Of a stretch of DNA of 64,000 nt, positions 61,286 through 64,000 are shown one piece after another; position 1 is the stretch's first letter; every line of letters begins with the position of its first letter. The position numbers and the translations under genes are program-made. This DNA comes from JAMLHH01 sp964653095 (GTDB lineage Bacteria; Bacteroidota; Bacteroidia; Chitinophagales; JADIYW01): positions 87,344 to 151,343 of the forward strand of contig CAZZEH010000003.1 in NCBI GenBank assembly GCA_964653095.1. Direction: 5' to 3'. The notes beneath the pieces are model-generated. The model ran no database searches, was not told where the DNA came from, and worked only from the letters and a program-made list of their open reading frames with translations.

Positions 61286-62387
61286 GTCCCTTATCTATAT
61301 GAAATACTTCAAATTTTTGTTCCGTAAGTTTTAATGCTTCCCGTATTCGGTCTGACTGTGTATCGGTTACAAAAACCTGACCAACTCTAATTTCACTCAA
61401 AATACTGAAAAGTTGTCTGATTCTTATATGGTCAAATTTATCAAAAATATCGTCCAACAGTAAAATCGGCATAATTTTTTTATCCTCAGACAGGATGGTG
61501 TAAAGTGCTAACTTCATAGATACGACAAATGTTTTCTGCTGTCCCTGCGAGCCAACTTTCCTGACAGAATGGTCATTTAACATTAGCTCCAAATCGTCCA
61601 AATGCACTCCTTTTGTAGTTCGCTGTGTCAATATGTCTCTCTGCCGATTTTTCACAAGAAGCTGGTACAGATTTTCCGTTTCGTGCAGATGAGATTTGTA
61701 TTCTATCTCTGTTCGTTCTTTGGACTCAGAAATAAAACTGTACATTTTCCCAAATTCTTTCGAGAAACGCTCCATAAAAACCTTTCTGCGAAGAAAGATC
61801 TGTTCTGCACTGTTGGAAAGCATTAAATCCACTGTATCCAATAATTCCAACTGGCTTCCGGGATTTTCTGCAATTTGTCTGAGCAGAGCATTTCTGTTCG
61901 CTAAAATCTTATTGTACTGAATCAAAAGCCCGGTATAATGAGTATCAGACTGACACATAACTATATCAATCATCCTCCTCCTTTCCGCACTTCCGCCCAA
62001 CACAATCATATTATCATCAGGAGCAATCATAATCACCGGAAATTTGCCCACATATTCTGCCGTTTTCTCTTCCTTGACCTGATTGACAGAAATCTCTTTC
62101 CTTTGGCCCGAAACGGCTTTAATTCCTATTCTGTACTCTTCTTCAGATTTTAAGGCATCACCCCAAAGCGCCATTCCGCCAGTACCAAACCGAAAATTAT
62201 ATTTTTCAGCCGCATTAAAATAACTCTTAGTGGTACAGAGATAATAAATTGCGTCCAATATATTGGTCTTACCTTCTCCATTCTCTCCTGTAATGCCGAC
62301 AAAATCAGAATCGAAACGAACTTTAAGATTTTTAAAGTTTTTGAAATCTACCAACTGAAGACCGGTTATCTTTAAAGAATTATCCAC
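61263..62387 (-). CDS. recF: DNA replication and repair protein RecF
   Basis: The 374-residue SMC-like ATPase has the Walker A motif in ITGENGEGKTNILDAIYYL (about 31-49), the signature VGSQGQQKTFVVSMKLAL and Walker B PILLLDDIFDKFD. It loads RecA at single-stranded gaps. The start codon is GTG 62387, 4 nt after a -7 element (62399-62392, minus strand), so the mRNA may be leaderless with GTG. It overlaps the DciA-like gene. Confidence 0.93.
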   Translation of the reverse strand: MDNSLKITGLQLVDFKNFKNLKVRFDSDFVGITGENGEGKTNILDAIYYLCTTKSYFNAAEKYNFRFGTGGMALWGDALKSEEEYRIGIKAVSGQRKEISVNQVKEEKTAEYVGKFPVIMIAPDDNMIVLGGSAERRRMIDIVMCQSDTHYTGLLIQYNKILANRNALLRQIAENPGSQLELLDTVDLMLSNSAEQIFLRRKVFMERFSKEFGKMYSFISESKERTEIEYKSHLHETENLYQLLVKNRQRDILTQRTTKGVHLDDLELMLNDHSVRKVGSQGQQKTFVVSMKLALYTILSEDKKIMPILLLDDIFDKFDHIRIRQLFSILSEIRVGQVFVTDTQSDRIREALKLTEQKFEVFHIDKGHVKKEKN

Positions 62388-62391
62388 GCGG

Positions 62392-62399
62392 CAAAGATA
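62392..62399 (-). promoter_or_regulatory. -7 element of recF
   Basis: TATCTTTG on the minus strand, perfect TAnnTTTG, ends 4 nt before the GTG start at 62387. It is back to back with the promoter of the TPR gene at 62451-62458. Confidence 0.45.
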
Positions 62400-62450
62400 A
62401 AGATGTTCTAATGAGCATAAGTTATTATGAAAAATATTGAATGATTATTG

Positions 62451-62458
62451 TATTTTTG
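62451..62458 (+). promoter_or_regulatory. -7 element of the TPR-ribH operon
   Basis: TATTTTTG is a perfect TAnnTTTG, 27 nt before ATG 62486. An ATG at 62441 precedes it and so cannot be used. Confidence 0.55.
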
Positions 62459-62485
62459 CGCCAAACCGAACAAAAGATAGCTATT

Positions 62486-63184
62486 ATGGCTAAAAAATCG
62501 AAAAAAGGAAGAAAACAGACGGACAAATTTTACGAAGCAGAACAGAGAATTGAAGCGGAAGCAAGAAATTTCTTTGAAGAAAACAGTAAAATTATTACCG
62601 GAATTACTGCCGGAATCTTGGCTCTAATTATTCTGGGATACGGCTACAAACAATTTATCACTGTACCCAAAGAGGTCAAGGCTCAGGATATGATGATAAA
62701 AGCCCAGCAATATTTTGAAAAGGACTCATTCAATCTCGCTTTAAACGGAGACGGCGTAGCATTTGGATTTAAAGATGTAGCCGTCAAGTATTCGGGTACA
62801 AAAGCCGGAAACGGAGCAAAACTATATGCCGGAATCTCTGCTCTGCACATAGGCGAATACGATTTAGCGGTGAAATATTTAGAAAGTGTCAAAACAGACG
62901 ACCCTATACTAAAATCCCGCAAATACGGATGTATTGGCGATGCAAAGGCGGAATTGGGTGATTTGAATGCGGCAGCCGACAACTACCAAAAAGCACTAAG
63001 TGCGAATACAAACAACGAAATCACTGCACCATTTTATTTATATAAATTAGCCAAAGCATATCTTGCTGTCGGGAAAAATGATAAGGCCATTGAAGCCCTG
63101 CAAACACTGACCGAACAATTTGATGAAGCGATGGAAAGTGCGGATGCGGAAAAAGAGCTGGCCAAATTACAGGCAGGTAATTAA
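62486..63184 (+). CDS. Membrane-anchored tetratricopeptide-repeat protein
   Basis: From ATG 62486 the protein is 232 residues: a basic N-terminus (MAKKSKKGRK), a coiled/charged segment (AEQRIEAEARNFFEENS), one transmembrane helix (ITGITAGILALIILGYGYKQF) and several TPR repeats (GAKLYAGISALHIGEYDLAV, YGCIGDAKAELGDLNAAADN, LYKLAKAYLAVGKNDKAIEA). It resembles YfgM-type proteins that assist envelope protein handling. It is followed by ribH 4 bp later. Confidence 0.8.
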   Translation: MAKKSKKGRKQTDKFYEAEQRIEAEARNFFEENSKIITGITAGILALIILGYGYKQFITVPKEVKAQDMMIKAQQYFEKDSFNLALNGDGVAFGFKDVAVKYSGTKAGNGAKLYAGISALHIGEYDLAVKYLESVKTDDPILKSRKYGCIGDAKAELGDLNAAADNYQKALSANTNNEITAPFYLYKLAKAYLAVGKNDKAIEALQTLTEQFDEAMESADAEKELAKLQAGN

Positions 63185-63188
63185 AACT

Positions 63189-63665
63189 ATGGCAACTGCA
63201 CTAAAAAATTTGTCTGACTACGATCCGAATTCAGTTCCTTCCGGGAAAGGGAAAAAATTTGGTGTCGTCGTGGCAGAGTGGAATTCCCATATTACCCTTG
63301 AGCTTATGAAAGGCTGTAATGAGACACTAAAATTGCATAGTGTGGATGAAGAAGACATTTTAATCAGTTTCGTTCCGGGTACTTTCGAACTCCCTTACGC
63401 AGCAAAAGTCCTGGCTCAAAAACATCGTCTGGCAGCCGTAATCTGTATCGGATGTGTCATAAAAGGAGAAACCAGCCACAATGAATATATCAATCGTTCC
63501 GTAGCACACGCACTCCAAGATTTGAATCTGCAATTTGACATTCCTTTTATTTTCGGTGTACTGACTCCAAATAATGAACAACAGGCTCTGGACAGAGCAG
63601 GCGGAAAGTACGGTAATAAAGGCACGGAAGCAGCGGTCACTGCACTTAAAATGGCGGTTGTCTGA
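63189..63665 (+). CDS. ribH: 6,7-dimethyl-8-ribityllumazine synthase
   Basis: From ATG 63189 the protein is 158 residues. Lumazine synthase marks are VVAEWNSHITLELMKGCNETL, FVPGTFELPYAAKVLA and VICIGCVIKGETSHNEYI, with the catalytic His in the last. It joins the ribityl-pyrimidine and dihydroxybutanone phosphate in riboflavin synthesis, which matches ribF elsewhere in the window. An upstream start at 63120 overlaps the TPR gene and is unlikely. Confidence 0.95.
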   Translation: MATALKNLSDYDPNSVPSGKGKKFGVVVAEWNSHITLELMKGCNETLKLHSVDEEDILISFVPGTFELPYAAKVLAQKHRLAAVICIGCVIKGETSHNEYINRSVAHALQDLNLQFDIPFIFGVLTPNNEQQALDRAGGKYGNKGTEAAVTALKMAVV

Positions 63666-64000
63666 TAAGTCTCTTTTCAAATAAGAATATCACTTAAAAT
63701 TTATTTTCGGATTTTATCTGGATTAAATAAGAATGATGTATGATTGTACTCATTCCACACTGTCTCGGCTGGTGCGACTCCATAAGCTACTCTTGACGGG
63801 GAGTACATCGTGGCAGGGCAATCGAAAGCACAGAAGGTGATGTCCTGTTGGTGAAACTCGATTCTCTTGGAACAGCCGAATGTGTCCGAACATTTTTAGG
63901 AAATGGAGTCTAACCTGAGAAAATATACATGAAATCGGACAATACTTAAACCCAAACCCTAAAACTTTTAGGTAATAGATATTTTCATTTTCTCTAAAAG
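63666..64000. other. Right-end region, no gene assigned
   Basis: No complete gene is visible. TGTACTC (63745-63751) and GAGTACA (63801-63807) are inverted copies, and GGCTG/CAGCC and GACTCC/GGAGTC occur in opposite order, so a folded RNA or repeat is possible. One plus-strand frame (63798-63913) encodes about 38 residues ending in TAA without a start and with no recognised family. Confidence 0.35.

Noticed and set aside
62441..62485. Longer N-terminus of the TPR protein from ATG 62441
   Set aside because: This ATG precedes the -7 element at 62451-62458 and would not be transcribed from it.

Overview
The window is 64 kb of a low-GC bacterial chromosome from the phylum Bacteroidota. The grounds are promoters of the TAnnTTTG (-7) type, few Shine-Dalgarno sequences, TonB-dependent receptors with a carboxypeptidase-like N-terminal domain, an HmuY-type haem lipoprotein, the GlmU-related fusion protein of this phylum, DUF3098 and DUF6607 proteins, and an arginine cluster headed by a GNAT gene. 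Genus cannot be told from the sequence. I see no rRNA, convincing tRNA, CRISPR array, insertion sequence or prophage. About 60 protein genes are supported.

Layout. (1) 1-7.7 kb is a phosphate-response block: the tail of an unidentified gene, phoU, a TonB-dependent receptor, a beta-helix lipoprotein, then a PhoB/PhoR-like two-component pair. The receptor and the lipoprotein are each preceded by 11-bp-period direct repeats ending exactly 10 bp before a -7-like element, which looks like a Pho box. (2) 8-15.4 kb, minus strand, is a six-gene haem uptake operon: DUF6607, substrate-binding protein, permease, ATPase, TonB-dependent haem receptor, HmuY-like lipoprotein. Its promoter carries an inverted-repeat operator candidate. 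(3) 16-21.5 kb, minus strand, holds three secreted or outer-membrane proteins of unknown function. (4) 21.7-33.1 kb, plus strand, is a gene train: TlpA-like thioredoxin, GlmU-like protein, tpiA, prmA, a 1492-residue exported protein, M48 protease, a methyltransferase, a START-like protein, a nucleoside phosphorylase and a Crp/Fnr regulator. (5) 33-38 kb has YlmD and DUF4442 proteins and the sulfate-activation genes cysC-cysD-cysN. (6) 38-40.7 kb, minus strand, has an NlpE/META lipoprotein, a zincin-like lipoprotein and a transglutaminase-like protein. (7) 40.9-44.6 kb has ftsX, a DUF3098 gene, uppP, truB and ribF. (8) 44.6-49.7 kb, minus strand, has a lipid kinase, a glycerol-3-phosphate dehydrogenase and an alkyl-DHAP-synthase-like oxidase (possible ether-lipid module), then an arylamine N-acetyltransferase. 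(9) 49.7-54.7 kb has a cluster of decayed intergenic repeats, then a possible attenuated leader and the arginine genes GNAT-argG-argC-argD. (10) 54.7-60.4 kb, minus strand, has a small envelope protein, a DUF1232 protein, nspC, a candidate structured RNA, and a persulfide/sulfite module. (11) 60.6-63.7 kb has trxA, DciA-like/recF and, divergently, a TPR protein and ribH.

A pattern runs through the window. At least eight start codons lie only 4-9 nt downstream of a TAnnTTTG element, so many messages may be leaderless or nearly so. The same element shows that several apparent upstream start codons (for example of cysC and the TPR gene) lie in or before the promoter and cannot be used.
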